Positions 49,209 to 57,219 of a stretch of 64,000 nucleotides of DNA are shown one piece after another; the stretch's first letter is position 1; the number at the start of each line of letters is the position of its first letter. The stretch is from positions 744,001 to 808,000 of the forward strand of contig NZ_CP029427.2 in NCBI RefSeq assembly GCF_002266465.3, in the 5' to 3' direction. The stretch is from Bradyrhizobium symbiodeficiens. GTDB taxonomy: Bacteria; Pseudomonadota; Alphaproteobacteria; Rhizobiales; Xanthobacteraceae. Below the pieces are notes generated by a model that had not been told where the DNA came from, made no database searches, and saw only the letters and a list, made by a program, of their open reading frames with translations. The position numbers and the translations under genes are program-made.

Positions 49209-51422
49209 ATGTCGTACAAGAATTTCAGGGTTGAGACCGACGCAGACGGCATCGCACTCGTTACCTGGGACATCCCGGGCCGTTCGATGAACGTGCTCGA
49301 CGAGACCTCGACCAACGAGCTCGACGCGATCGTCAAGCAGACCACGGCGGATGCCGCCGTGAAGGGCGTCGTCATCACCTCCGCGAAGGACGCGTTTTGC
49401 GCCGGCGCCGACCTGTCGATGCTCGAGGGCATGAACCAGGCCTACGCCAAGGTCTTCAAGGAGCAGGGCGAGACCGCCGCGAACCAGATGCTGTTCGACC
49501 AGAGCCGGCGCTTCTCGCTGGTGCTGCGCTCGATCGAAACCTCAGGCAAGCCGTGGGCGGCCGCGATCAACGGGCTCGCGCTCGGGGGCGGTTTCGAGAT
49601 CACGCTGTGCTGCCACTATCGCGTCGCCGCGGAGAATCCCAAGACCCGGCTCGGCCTGCCCGAGGTCAAGGTCGGCCTGTTCCCTGGTGCCGGCGGCACG
49701 CAGCGGGTGCCGCGCCTGGTGCCGCCGCAGGACGCCATGACGATCCTGCTCAAGGGCGACCCCGTCACTGTCGAGAAGGCCAAGCAGCTCAACCTCATTC
49801 ACGCCATCGTCCCCGCCGCCGATCTCATCAAGGCCGCAAAGGACTGGATCAAGGGCGGCGGCAAGGCGGTCGCGCCTTGGGACGAGAAGGGCTTCAAGCT
49901 GCCCGGCGGTCCGGTGTTCTCCAAGGCCGGCATGATGATGTTCCCCGCCGGCAACGCGATCTATCGCCGCGAAACCTACGACAATTATCCGGCCGCGCGT
50001 GCCATCATGAGCTGCGTCTATGAAGGCCTGCAGCTACCGATCGACGCCGCGCTGCGCGTGGAGTCGCGCTACTTCACCTCGGTGCTGCGCTCGAAGGAAG
50101 CCGCAGCAATGATCCGCAGCCTGTTCCTGTCGATGCAGGAGCTCAACAAGGGCGCCCGCCGTCCGAAGGACGTGCCCGCCACCAAGGTGAAGAAGATCGC
50201 CGTGATCGGCGCCGGCTTCATGGGTGCGAGCGTCGGCTACGTCTCGGCCCGGGCCGGCCTCGACGTCGTCCTGATCGACCGCGACCAGGAGAGCGCCGAC
50301 AAGGGCAAGGCGCATGCGCAAAAGGTGATCGAGGAGCAGATCAAGAAGGGCCGTGCCAAGCCCGCGGATGCCGAAGCGCTGCTCGCGCGCATCACGCCGA
50401 CCGCGGACTATGCGGCGCTGAAGGACGTCGACCTCGTCATCGAAGCCGTGTTCGAGGACCGCAAGGTCAAGGCCGACACCTTCGCCAAGGCGCAGGAGCA
50501 CATGAAGCCGGACGTGATCTTCGCGTCGAACACCTCGACGCTGCCGATCACCTCGCTGGCCGAGGGTTTCAAGGACCAGGGCAAGTTCGTCGGCATCCAC
50601 TTCTTCTCGCCGGTCGAGAAGATGATGCTGGTCGAGATCATCAAGGGCAAGAACACCGGCGATGTCGCACTTGCGACCGCGCTCGATTACGTCCGCCAGA
50701 TCGGCAAGACGCCGATCGTCGTCAACGACTCCAGGGGCTTCTTCGCCAACCGCTGCGTCGGCCGCTACGTCGCCGAGGGCAACGAGATGTTCCTCGAGGG
50801 CGTGCCGCCGGCGATGATCGAGAACTGCGCCAAGATGGCCGGCATGCCGGTCGGCCCGCTCTCGCTCTCCGATGAAGTCGCGCTCGATCTCGGCCTCAAG
50901 ATCATGAAGGCCACCGAAGCCGATCTAGGCCCCAACGCCATCAACCCCGATCAGAAGAAGCTGATGGTCGAGATGGTCGAGAAGCAGGGCCGCCTCGGGC
51001 GCAAGAACAGCAAGGGCTTCTACGACTATCCCGAGAAGGGCAAAGGCCAGAAGAGCCTCTGGCCCGGCCTGTCGGCGCTGCAGCCGAAGCAGCTCGACCC
51101 CGACACGCTCGATATCGAGGAACTGAAGCAGCGCTTCCTGGTGGTGCAGGCGGTGGAAGCTGCGCGCACCGTCGAGGACCACGTCATCACCGATCCGCGC
51201 GAGGCCGATGTCGGCTCCATCCTCGGCTTCGGCTTCGCGCCGTTCACCGGCGGCACGCTGTCCTATATCGACTTCATGGGACCCAAGAAGTTCGTCGAGC
51301 TCTGCCACAAGCTGGAAGCGAAGTACGGCTCGCGCTTCACGCCGCCGAAATTGCTGGAAGAGATGGCGGCGAAGGGTGAGACCTTCTACGGCCGCTTTGC
51401 GCCGAAGAAGGCGGCGGCCTGA
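49209..51422 (+). CDS. Multifunctional fatty-acid oxidation enzyme (enoyl-CoA hydratase/3-hydroxyacyl-CoA dehydrogenase, FadJ/FadB type)
   Basis: 737 residues. The N-terminal crotonase half (residues about 1-200) has [10 protein letters not shown] and [18 protein letters not shown] with [15 protein letters not shown], the hydratase Glu residues. The second half begins with the NAD-binding GAGFMG (334-339), then [19 protein letters not shown] carrying the dehydrogenase His, and ends with [19 protein letters not shown]. It hydrates enoyl-CoA and oxidises the 3-hydroxyacyl-CoA. ATG 49209 follows GAGGAG. Last gene of the beta-oxidation set. Confidence 0.95.
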   Translation: MSYKNFRVETDADGIALVTWDIPGRSMNVLDETSTNELDAIVKQTTADAAVKGVVITSAKDAFCAGADLSMLEGMNQAYAKVFKEQGETAANQMLFDQSRRFSLVLRSIETSGKPWAAAINGLALGGGFEITLCCHYRVAAENPKTRLGLPEVKVGLFPGAGGTQRVPRLVPPQDAMTILLKGDPVTVEKAKQLNLIHAIVPAADLIKAAKDWIKGGGKAVAPWDEKGFKLPGGPVFSKAGMMMFPAGNAIYRRETYDNYPAARAIMSCVYEGLQLPIDAALRVESRYFTSVLRSKEAAAMIRSLFLSMQELNKGARRPKDVPATKVKKIAVIGAGFMGASVGYVSARAGLDVVLIDRDQESADKGKAHAQKVIEEQIKKGRAKPADAEALLARITPTADYAALKDVDLVIEAVFEDRKVKADTFAKAQEHMKPDVIFASNTSTLPITSLAEGFKDQGKFVGIHFFSPVEKMMLVEIIKGKNTGDVALATALDYVRQIGKTPIVVNDSRGFFANRCVGRYVAEGNEMFLEGVPPAMIENCAKMAGMPVGPLSLSDEVALDLGLKIMKATEADLGPNAINPDQKKLMVEMVEKQGRLGRKNSKGFYDYPEKGKGQKSLWPGLSALQPKQLDPDTLDIEELKQRFLVVQAVEAARTVEDHVITDPREADVGSILGFGFAPFTGGTLSYIDFMGPKKFVELCHKLEAKYGSRFTPPKLLEEMAAKGETFYGRFAPKKAAA

Positions 51423-51455
51423 GCCTGCTTCGGAATACTTCACGCATTCGAACAA

Positions 51456-51487
51456 GAAGGCCGGATCATCGATCCGGCCTTTCCTTA
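51456..51487. terminator. Bidirectional hairpin terminator downstream of fadJ
   Basis: 10-bp arms AGGCCGGATC (51458-51467) and GATCCGGCCT (51471-51480), followed on the plus strand by TTCCTT and preceded by AAGA. It probably ends fadJ transcription, and its symmetry means it could also end minus-strand transcripts. Confidence 0.75.
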
Positions 51488-51603
51488 TTGCAGACGGCAG
51501 ATCTTCCACGCGTTCCGATGCCACACCACTGCCACCTCGGCTCCCCGCCGGGACCACAGGAGCTCCGCACTGGCACCCCTCTTGCTGACCAATCGAGAGA
51601 ACG

Positions 51604-51837
51604 ATGATTGGCATTGTAAGGTGTTCCGGAATGACCTCCCTGTTGTTTCAAAATGACGTCGCCGGTATCGCGGTGGGATACTCGTCTGTGCTGCCGGGTC
51701 GGCGGCGGCTACGCTCCAGAATCCTGCGCCTGCGCAGAAAAATCCCCTCGTGGACGGGTCTGGCGTTACTCGTTCTCGTCGCCAATGCCATGTTGGCGAT
51801 CGTGGCCTGGAGCGCCGTCGCTGTCGTCCTGCGCTAG
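51604..51837 (+). CDS. Possible small membrane protein (weak)
   Basis: 77-residue open frame with one clear C-terminal hydrophobic helix (WTGLALLVLVANAMLAIVAW) after a basic stretch, a pattern shared by many small alphaproteobacterial membrane proteins. No strong ribosome site is seen. An internal ATG at 51631 is an alternative start. It overlaps the tail of the minus-strand gene ending at 51766 by 72 bases, so both may not be real as drawn. Confidence 0.3.
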   Translation: MIGIVRCSGMTSLLFQNDVAGIAVGYSSVLPGRRRLRSRILRLRRKIPSWTGLALLVLVANAMLAIVAWSAVAVVLR

Positions 51838-52071
51838 GACGCCATTGTGTCGCTGGAATGCGCTGACCAGGTAGGCCAGCTGGCACGCCGTCAGGCAGCC
51901 TATGACGATTGGAATGCCGGTCCAAAATTCGAAGTCGTAGGTCTGGAGGACGATTGCGGCGAGGACTGCGATCGCCGGCGAGACCAGCAGTAGCGACCAG
52001 ACCCGGAAGAACAGTCCCGTCGCCAATCCCGCGAGCGTGCTCGCGAACAGAAGAACAAGTGCCGTCGTCAC
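51766..52071 (-). CDS. Small membrane protein, hypothetical
   Basis: 101 residues from GTG 52071 with three hydrophobic segments (LVLLFASTLAGLATGLFF, LLLVSPAIAVLAAIVLQ, WTGIPIVIGCLTACQLAYLV) and a hydrophilic tail rich in Asp/Gly. The layout resembles small ExoX-like exopolysaccharide-repressor proteins found in rhizobia, but I see no decisive motif. The upstream extension of the frame to 52191 is Cys/Arg-rich and unlikely to be coding. Confidence 0.5.
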   Translation of the reverse strand: MTTALVLLFASTLAGLATGLFFRVWSLLLVSPAIAVLAAIVLQTYDFEFWTGIPIVIGCLTACQLAYLVSAFQRHNGVLAQDDSDGAPGHDRQHGIGDENE

Positions 52072-52257
52072 GTTCGTATTCCAACTTTGCAGCCCCGCAG
52101 CCCGTCGACAGGTTGCGCGAACCGGACTGTTCTCACAAGGAGTGTGGCACGGCCTCCTGCGACAAGGCGGGGTTATTGTTAACTCTGACAATGCTCCTAA
52201 AATTTGCCCGCGGGTTTTCGATCCCGAGTTCCATGCGTGGGCACGATGGGCACGAAG

Positions 52258-52290
52258 AGAAAGAGCCGGATCATCGATCCGGCTCTTCGT
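52258..52290 (-). terminator. Terminator of the glutathione S-transferase gene
   Basis: 12-bp arms, AAGAGCCGGATC and GATCCGGCTCTT (52261-52287), followed on the minus strand by TCTCTTCG. It closely resembles the hairpin after fadJ (same GCCGGATCATCGATCCGGC core). Confidence 0.65.
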
Positions 52291-52314
52291 CGTTTGATCT
52301 GGTGTGGTTCGGTC

Positions 52315-52929
52315 TCACTTCGCCTGCGCGAGGCCTTCTTTTTTCAGTGCTTCCTGCACCTGCGGCCGCGCCGCCACGCGGTCCTTGTAGGCAGCAAGGT
52401 TCGGCATCGACGAGAGGTCGAACTTCATCCGGTCGCCCCAGGTCAGCATCGTGAAGAGATAGCCGTCGGCCACCGTAAACTGCTTGCCCATGAGGTAGTC
52501 GCGGCCGGCGAGCTGGCTGTCGATGTATCTGAGCTTGCCCATGACGCGATCCCTGAAGAAGGCCTTGGCCTCGTCGTTCAGGGCCGGCGCGAACATCGGC
52601 CCGAAGCTCTTGTGCACCTCGGAGGTGAGGAAGTTCAGCCACTCCAGCAGCTTGTAGCGCTCGGAACTGCCATGGGCGGGTGCCAGCGCCTTGGCGGCAG
52701 CCTGATCGGCGATCATCTGGACAATCACCGGGCCTTCGGTCACGATCTCACCGTTGTCGAGGCCCAGCGCAGGGACTTGGCCCTTGGGGTTCAGCTTCAG
52801 ATAATCCTCGCCATTTTCGAGCTTCTTGGCCCGGATATCGACCTTGACCAGCTCATAGGGCAAGCCGGCTTCCAGGAGCGCGATGTGGGGGGACAGCGAG
52901 CAGGCACCGGGCGAATAGTACAGCTTCAT
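52315..52929 (-). CDS. Glutathione S-transferase (beta class)
   Basis: 204 residues. N-terminal thioredoxin-like domain with the beta-class Cys10 (LYYSPGACSLSPHI), NPKGQVPALGL with the cis-Pro, and TEGPVIVQMIAD (glutathione-binding SNAIL/TRAIL-like region). The helical C-terminal domain ends with NLAAYKDRVAARPQVQEALK. It conjugates or reduces with glutathione, acting on oxidants or electrophiles. ATG 52929 follows GAGGAGG. It is divergent from a MarR regulator with a perfect palindrome between, and is near the glutathione biosynthesis gene gshA. Confidence 0.93.
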   Translation of the reverse strand: MKLYYSPGACSLSPHIALLEAGLPYELVKVDIRAKKLENGEDYLKLNPKGQVPALGLDNGEIVTEGPVIVQMIADQAAAKALAPAHGSSERYKLLEWLNFLTSEVHKSFGPMFAPALNDEAKAFFRDRVMGKLRYIDSQLAGRDYLMGKQFTVADGYLFTMLTWGDRMKFDLSSMPNLAAYKDRVAARPQVQEALKKEGLAQAK

Positions 52930-52972
52930 GGAATTTCCTCCTCTTGGCGCTTGGTTCGGCCGAAAGAACGAC

Positions 52973-52990
52973 TACATGCATCTGCTTGTA
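52973..52990. promoter_or_regulatory. Candidate second MarR site (imperfect palindrome)
   Basis: TACATGCATCTGCTTGTA shares the ATGCA core with the perfect palindrome 11 bases away and is an imperfect inverted repeat (TACA/TGTA ends). It is nearer to the GST start. Confidence 0.45.
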
Positions 52991-53000
52991 ATAGTCAAGA

Positions 53001-53018
53001 TTGATGCAGCTGCATCAA
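53001..53018. promoter_or_regulatory. MarR operator between GST and marR
   Basis: Perfect 18-base palindrome TTGATGCAGCTGCATCAA, 72 bases upstream of the GST start and 38 bases upstream of marR. MarR dimers bind such sites, and the position suits repression of both divergent genes. Confidence 0.8.
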
Positions 53019-53055
53019 ATGGGGTAAGAGACGGACGACGAGCTTGAGCGGGACC

Positions 53056-53553
53056 ATGAAACGCAAACCATCGACCGAGGCGACTTCCGCCTGGATCCGC
53101 CTGATGCGGGTGCAGAGCCGCGTGCTCGATTGCGTCGAGCAGGACCTGAAGAAGGCCGGCTTCCCGCCGCTGGCATGGTATGACGCGCTGCTCGAATTGT
53201 CGCGGGCGCCGTCGGGCGAGTTGAGGCCGGTGGAACTCGAACGGCAGATGCTGATCCCGCAATATTCCACCTCGCGCCTGATCGACCGCCTGGTCGACGA
53301 GGGCCTCGCTTCGCGGCGCGAATGCAAGATCGACAAACGCGGTCAGTTCGTCGAGATCACGGAAGCCGGCCGCGAGTTGCAGAAGCGGATGTGGAGCGCC
53401 TATTCGGCCGCGATCGAGAAATATGTCGGTTCGAAACTGTCCGATGCCGATGCCGTCAAGCTCAGTGGTCTGCTCGACCGCCTGGGCTGCTCATGCGGCG
53501 AGATGAAACTGCCGCCAGTCGCCAACGTCAACGAAACCTCGCCGTCGCGATGA
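53056..53553 (+). CDS. MarR-family transcriptional regulator
   Basis: 165 residues: an N-terminal helix bundle, then a winged helix with LERQMLIPQYSTSRLIDRLV (recognition helix) and the wing RRECKIDKRGQFVEITEAGR. Two cysteines near the C-terminus (LGCSCGEM) could be redox-sensing or metal-binding; that is inference. ATG 53056 was chosen over TTG 53044. It is divergent from the GST gene and probably its repressor. Confidence 0.9.
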   Translation: MKRKPSTEATSAWIRLMRVQSRVLDCVEQDLKKAGFPPLAWYDALLELSRAPSGELRPVELERQMLIPQYSTSRLIDRLVDEGLASRRECKIDKRGQFVEITEAGRELQKRMWSAYSAAIEKYVGSKLSDADAVKLSGLLDRLGCSCGEMKLPPVANVNETSPSR

Positions 53554-53652
53554 TCGCGCGGCACACCAACTCGTCCGTGCGCCCGATGGGTTCGCGGACC
53601 ATCCCGCCACCCGCGCGCGTTCGATCGAAGCGCCTTTTGATTAGAGTTTGAT

Positions 53653-55023
53653 ATGGCGCGAGACCAGATCGATATGACGCCGCTGCAATCGCGCGACGAG
53701 CTCGTTTCGTGGTTCGAGGCAGGCTGCAAGCCACCGTCCGAGTGGCGAATGGGCACCGAGCACGAGAAGACGCCGTTCACGCTCGAAGGCCACCGCCCGG
53801 TACCCTATGAGGGCCCACGCGGCATCGGCGCGCTGCTCGAAGGCATGAAGCTCCTGCTCGGCTGGGAGCCGATCATGGAGAAGGGCAACATCATCGGCCT
53901 CTACGACGTCACCGGCGGCGGCGCGATCTCGCTCGAGCCCGGCGGACAGTTCGAGCTCTCCGGCGCGCCGGTCGAGAACGTGCACCAGACCCAGAGCGAG
54001 CTGATGGCGCATCTGGCGCAGGTGCGTGAGATCGCAACGCCGCTCGGCATCGGCTTCCTCGGTCTCGGCATGACGCCGTCCTGGTCGCGCGCCGACATCC
54101 CGGTGATGCCCAAGGGCCGCTACAAGATCATGACCAATTACATGCCGAAGGTCGGCCAGTACGGCCTCGACATGATGTACCGGACCTGCACGGTGCAGAC
54201 CAATCTCGACTTCTCCTCCGAAGCCGACATGGTCAAGAAGCTGCGCGTCTCGCTCGCGCTGCAACCGGTCGCGACGGCCTTGTTCGCCAATTCGCCGTTC
54301 ACCGAAGGCAAGCCGAACGGCTTCCTCTCGTTCCGCTCCGAGATCTGGCGCGACACCGACAATGCGCGCGCCGGCATGATGCCGTGGGCGTTCGAGGACG
54401 GCATGGGCTTCGAGCGCTATGTCGACTATGCGCTCGACGTGCCCATGTACTTCGTCAAGCGCGACGAGGACTACATCGACGTATCGGGCTCCTCGTTCCG
54501 CGCCTTCTTCGAGGGCCGCAACAACAATCTTCCCGGCGAGCGTCCGACGTTGTCGGACTGGGCCAACCATCTCTCGACGATCTTCCCTGAGGTGCGCCTC
54601 AAGCGTTATCTCGAGATGCGCGGTTCCGACGGAGGCCCGTGGGGGCGCCTGCCCGCGCTGTCGGCATTCTGGGCCGGGCTGCTCTACGACGACGTGTCGC
54701 TCGATGCCGCCTGGGACCTGGTGAAGCACTGGACCGCGCCCGAGCGCCAGGCCTTGCGCGACGACGTGCCGCGCTTCGGCTTCAAGGCGCGGATCAAGGA
54801 CCGCTATCTGTTCGAGATCGCCAAGGAATGCCTCGTCCTGGCCCATGCCGGCCTGCGCCGTCGCGGCCGGATCGACCAGCTCGGCCGCGACGAGACGCGG
54901 CATCTGGAGCCGCTCGACCGCATTATCGATTCCGGCCGCACGCCGGCCGAGGAGATGCTCGAAAAGTTCAACGGGCCCTGGCAAGGCTCGGTGGAACCGG
55001 CCTACGCGGAATACGCGTTCTAG
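53653..55023 (+). CDS. gshA: Glutamate-cysteine ligase (plant/alphaproteobacterial type)
   Basis: 456-residue ATP-dependent ligase joining L-glutamate and L-cysteine, the first step of glutathione synthesis. Family (GCS2, class 3) landmarks: WRMGTEHEKTPFTLE near the N-terminus, GGGAISLEPGGQFELSGAP, TCTVQTNLDFSSEADMVKKL, FANSPFTEGKPNGFLSFRS. The length agrees with rhizobial and plant enzymes, which differ from the gamma-proteobacterial form. It lies 99 bases after marR. Functionally linked to the glutathione S-transferase nearby. Confidence 0.95.
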   Translation: MARDQIDMTPLQSRDELVSWFEAGCKPPSEWRMGTEHEKTPFTLEGHRPVPYEGPRGIGALLEGMKLLLGWEPIMEKGNIIGLYDVTGGGAISLEPGGQFELSGAPVENVHQTQSELMAHLAQVREIATPLGIGFLGLGMTPSWSRADIPVMPKGRYKIMTNYMPKVGQYGLDMMYRTCTVQTNLDFSSEADMVKKLRVSLALQPVATALFANSPFTEGKPNGFLSFRSEIWRDTDNARAGMMPWAFEDGMGFERYVDYALDVPMYFVKRDEDYIDVSGSSFRAFFEGRNNNLPGERPTLSDWANHLSTIFPEVRLKRYLEMRGSDGGPWGRLPALSAFWAGLLYDDVSLDAAWDLVKHWTAPERQALRDDVPRFGFKARIKDRYLFEIAKECLVLAHAGLRRRGRIDQLGRDETRHLEPLDRIIDSGRTPAEEMLEKFNGPWQGSVEPAYAEYAF

Positions 55024-55134
55024 ACCATAGGCCAACGACCAGGGTTTCCGCCGTTCATCGCCCATACAGGTTTGCGGCGATCAAATGACCGGCCGAAAAA
55101 ACCGAGCGTCGTCAATAACTCGAAAGCTGTTCCG

Positions 55135-55713
55135 ATGGGGAAGGGCCGCCTGTCCCGGGCCTCCATGGCAAAGGTCATGGCTTGCGCCGTGGCTTGCGTC
55201 ACGCTGCTTTCGCTCGCCTTCGCGAGCGTGCCGGCGCGCGCCCAGACTGCGTTCGACCGGCCCGGCGGCGACTATTTCAGCACACCGGTGGCGTCGGGCG
55301 ATCCTGAGGATTGCGCGCTGCTGTGCGAGCGCGACCGCCGCTGCCGCTCGTGGAGCTTCAGCTATCCCGACGTCGAAGGCGGCTCGGCGGTGTGCTGGCT
55401 GAAGAACACCGTGCCGGCGCGCGTGCCCGGTAGCTGCTGCATCTCGGGTGTGCGCGGCGCCGGCGTGATCGAGCCGCGGGTCGAGGGCGTGGAGACGTCG
55501 ATCGACCGCCCCGGTGGCGATCTGCGCAATTTCGAGCTCAAGAACGGCGAGGGCGAAGAGGCCTGCAAGGCCGCTTGCACCGCCGACAACAAATGCCGCG
55601 CCTTCACCTACGCCCGCCCCGGCTACACCGGACGCGAGGCCCGCTGTTTCCTGAAAAAGGAAATCAAGCCGCCGCGACGGAAGGCGGGATTCACGTCGGG
55701 CGTGGTGCGGTAA
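55135..55713 (+). CDS. Exported PAN-domain protein
   Basis: 192 residues from ATG 55135. Signal peptide (VMACAVACVTLLSLAFASVP ... ARAQ) followed by two PAN/apple-like modules beginning FDRPGGDYFSTPV and IDRPGGDLRNFEL, each with the paired cysteines CALLCERDRRCRSWSF / CKAACTADNKCRAFTY and a later CxL. PAN modules bind carbohydrate or protein; the partner is unknown. It is co-directional with gshA and convergent with the nucleotidyltransferase. Confidence 0.83.
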   Translation: MGKGRLSRASMAKVMACAVACVTLLSLAFASVPARAQTAFDRPGGDYFSTPVASGDPEDCALLCERDRRCRSWSFSYPDVEGGSAVCWLKNTVPARVPGSCCISGVRGAGVIEPRVEGVETSIDRPGGDLRNFELKNGEGEEACKAACTADNKCRAFTYARPGYTGREARCFLKKEIKPPRRKAGFTSGVVR

Positions 55714-55723
55714 TGTTGGTACT

Positions 55724-55779
55724 CGTGCCCCGGACGCAGCGCGGTGCTCCTTAGCGCTGCGCTGCAGAGCCGGGACACG
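55724..55779. repeat. Interspersed palindromic repeat (family with 1951-2066)
   Basis: CGTGCCCCGG at the left and CCGGGACACG at the right form inverted ends, with GCAGCGC/GCGCTGC inside. Short version of the 1.95 kb element. It lies in the convergent junction after the PAN gene. Confidence 0.65.
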
Positions 55780-55785
55780 TGAGGC

Positions 55786-56355
55786 TTATGCGTCCGCCGC
55801 GATCACCGTGAGCTCAGGCCACAGCGCCCTCCATCGCGCCGCCTTCGCTTCGTAATTGGCGATGGAAAAGTTCAGCGCTCGATTGGGCCGCACGATCAAC
55901 CCCGCGACGTCGTCGAACCCGTGGGGCGCATAGACGTCGAAATCTCCGCCTGCGCGCCTCACTCCGAATTGCGTGTTCTGCGTGAGGAAGCGGTCGATAC
56001 CGTCAGTCGAACGCGTCAACGGCGGATAGGGCAGGCCATGCTTGGCAGGGTACCATAGATGGACGCGCGCCTGGTTGCGGATCTCGATCTTGGCGCCGAG
56101 ATGTCCGAGCCGCGCATGCAGCGTGCGGATCACCGCGTCCTCGGCTTCCCAGGAGGTATCGGGATCGAAATAGAACACGTCGTAGTCGGCAATGCCGTGA
56201 TCGATCGGGCGGCCTGTGAGCTCATTCCACGCCGTTTGCACCAGACAACCTGCAACCAGCCACGCATCCGGCAGCGCGAGCTGCACGAGCGCGTCGGTGA
56301 TCGCGACGTTGACCGGATTGCGGAGCGCCAATGCGAGAAATTCGTCGCGGATCAT
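55786..56355 (-). CDS. Nucleotidyltransferase family 6-like protein (DUF925)
   Basis: 189 residues matching the NTP_transf_6/DUF925 family: WLVAGCLVQTAWNELTGRP, DYDVFYFDPDTSWEAEDAVI, EIRNQARVHLWYPAKHGLPY. The acidic pair in the DYDVFYFD segment would be the metal-binding site of a nucleotidyltransferase fold. The substrate is unknown. It ends in the convergent repeat region. A fragment of the 20/49 kb inverted repeat lies between it and lepB. Confidence 0.8.
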   Translation of the reverse strand: MIRDEFLALALRNPVNVAITDALVQLALPDAWLVAGCLVQTAWNELTGRPIDHGIADYDVFYFDPDTSWEAEDAVIRTLHARLGHLGAKIEIRNQARVHLWYPAKHGLPYPPLTRSTDGIDRFLTQNTQFGVRRAGGDFDVYAPHGFDDVAGLIVRPNRALNFSIANYEAKAARWRALWPELTVIAADA

Positions 56356-56439
56356 CGGGGAGTCGCAGGTCAGGGCTCTCCAGATTGCGACAGGAGAGGT
56401 GGGCGCACTTCCGCTTTGCCCACCGCAGGATCTACGCGC

Positions 56440-57219
56440 TCAATGCACGGCGGTGAAGAACCGGCCGAGCCGGAAGCCGGAGAGCCAAGTGTACACCGGC
56501 TGGCCGCGCATGCCGAGATCCCAGGAGCCGAGCACCGCATCGGCACGGCCGATCAGATTGTCGATCGGCAACAGGCCGACGCCGCCGGACCGCAGCGACA
56601 CCCGGCTGTCGGCAGAATTGTCGCGGTTGTCGCCGAGCACGAAGAGATGGCCGGCCGGCACCGTCACTTCCGGCGTGTTGTCGAGCGGGCCGTTGTCGCG
56701 CATCTTGAAGATCAGATGCGAGACGCCGTTCGGCAGCGTCTCGACATAGCGATAGGCGGGCTCGCTGCCGCCATTGTCGTCCTCGGCAGCGCCGACGCCG
56801 TCCGGCTTGAGCTCGGCGGGGCGGTCGTTGATGAAGAGCTGGCCCTGCCGCATCTGGATCCGATCGCCGGGCAGACCGACGACGCGCTTGACCCAGGCCT
56901 GCGAGCGATCGCCGGGCCAGCGGAACACGACGACGTCGCCCTGCTTCGGCGTCTCCGCGAAAACGCGGCCGCTCTCGGGCAGGCTGATCTGGATCGGCAA
57001 CGACGCGGTGCCGTAGCCGTAGGGAAATTTCGAGGCGAGCAGCGCATCGCCGATCAGCAGCGTTGGCTCCATCGAGCCCGACGGCACGTAGAACGGCTCG
57101 GCAAGCGCGCCCTTGGCGATGAAGACGGCGGCGACGATGCCGGCGAGCTGTGCGATCTGCCCGGCCCAGCCGCTGCTCTTGCGCTTGGGGGTGACGGTGA
57201 CCTTTTCTTCCATGCTCAT
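56440..57219 (-). CDS. lepB: Signal peptidase I
   Basis: 259-residue inner-membrane peptidase that removes Sec signal peptides. Nucleophile S49 in PSGSMEPTL and general base K111 in VKRVVGLPGDRI, with boxes GDVVVFRWP and LFVLGDNRDNSADSR. One N-terminal membrane anchor (IAQLAGIVAAVFIAKGAL). ATG 57219 overlaps the tldD stop (ATGA); a second ATG lies two codons on. It is translationally coupled to tldD. Confidence 0.95.
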   Translation of the reverse strand: MSMEEKVTVTPKRKSSGWAGQIAQLAGIVAAVFIAKGALAEPFYVPSGSMEPTLLIGDALLASKFPYGYGTASLPIQISLPESGRVFAETPKQGDVVVFRWPGDRSQAWVKRVVGLPGDRIQMRQGQLFINDRPAELKPDGVGAAEDDNGGSEPAYRYVETLPNGVSHLIFKMRDNGPLDNTPEVTVPAGHLFVLGDNRDNSADSRVSLRSGGVGLLPIDNLIGRADAVLGSWDLGMRGQPVYTWLSGFRLGRFFTAVH

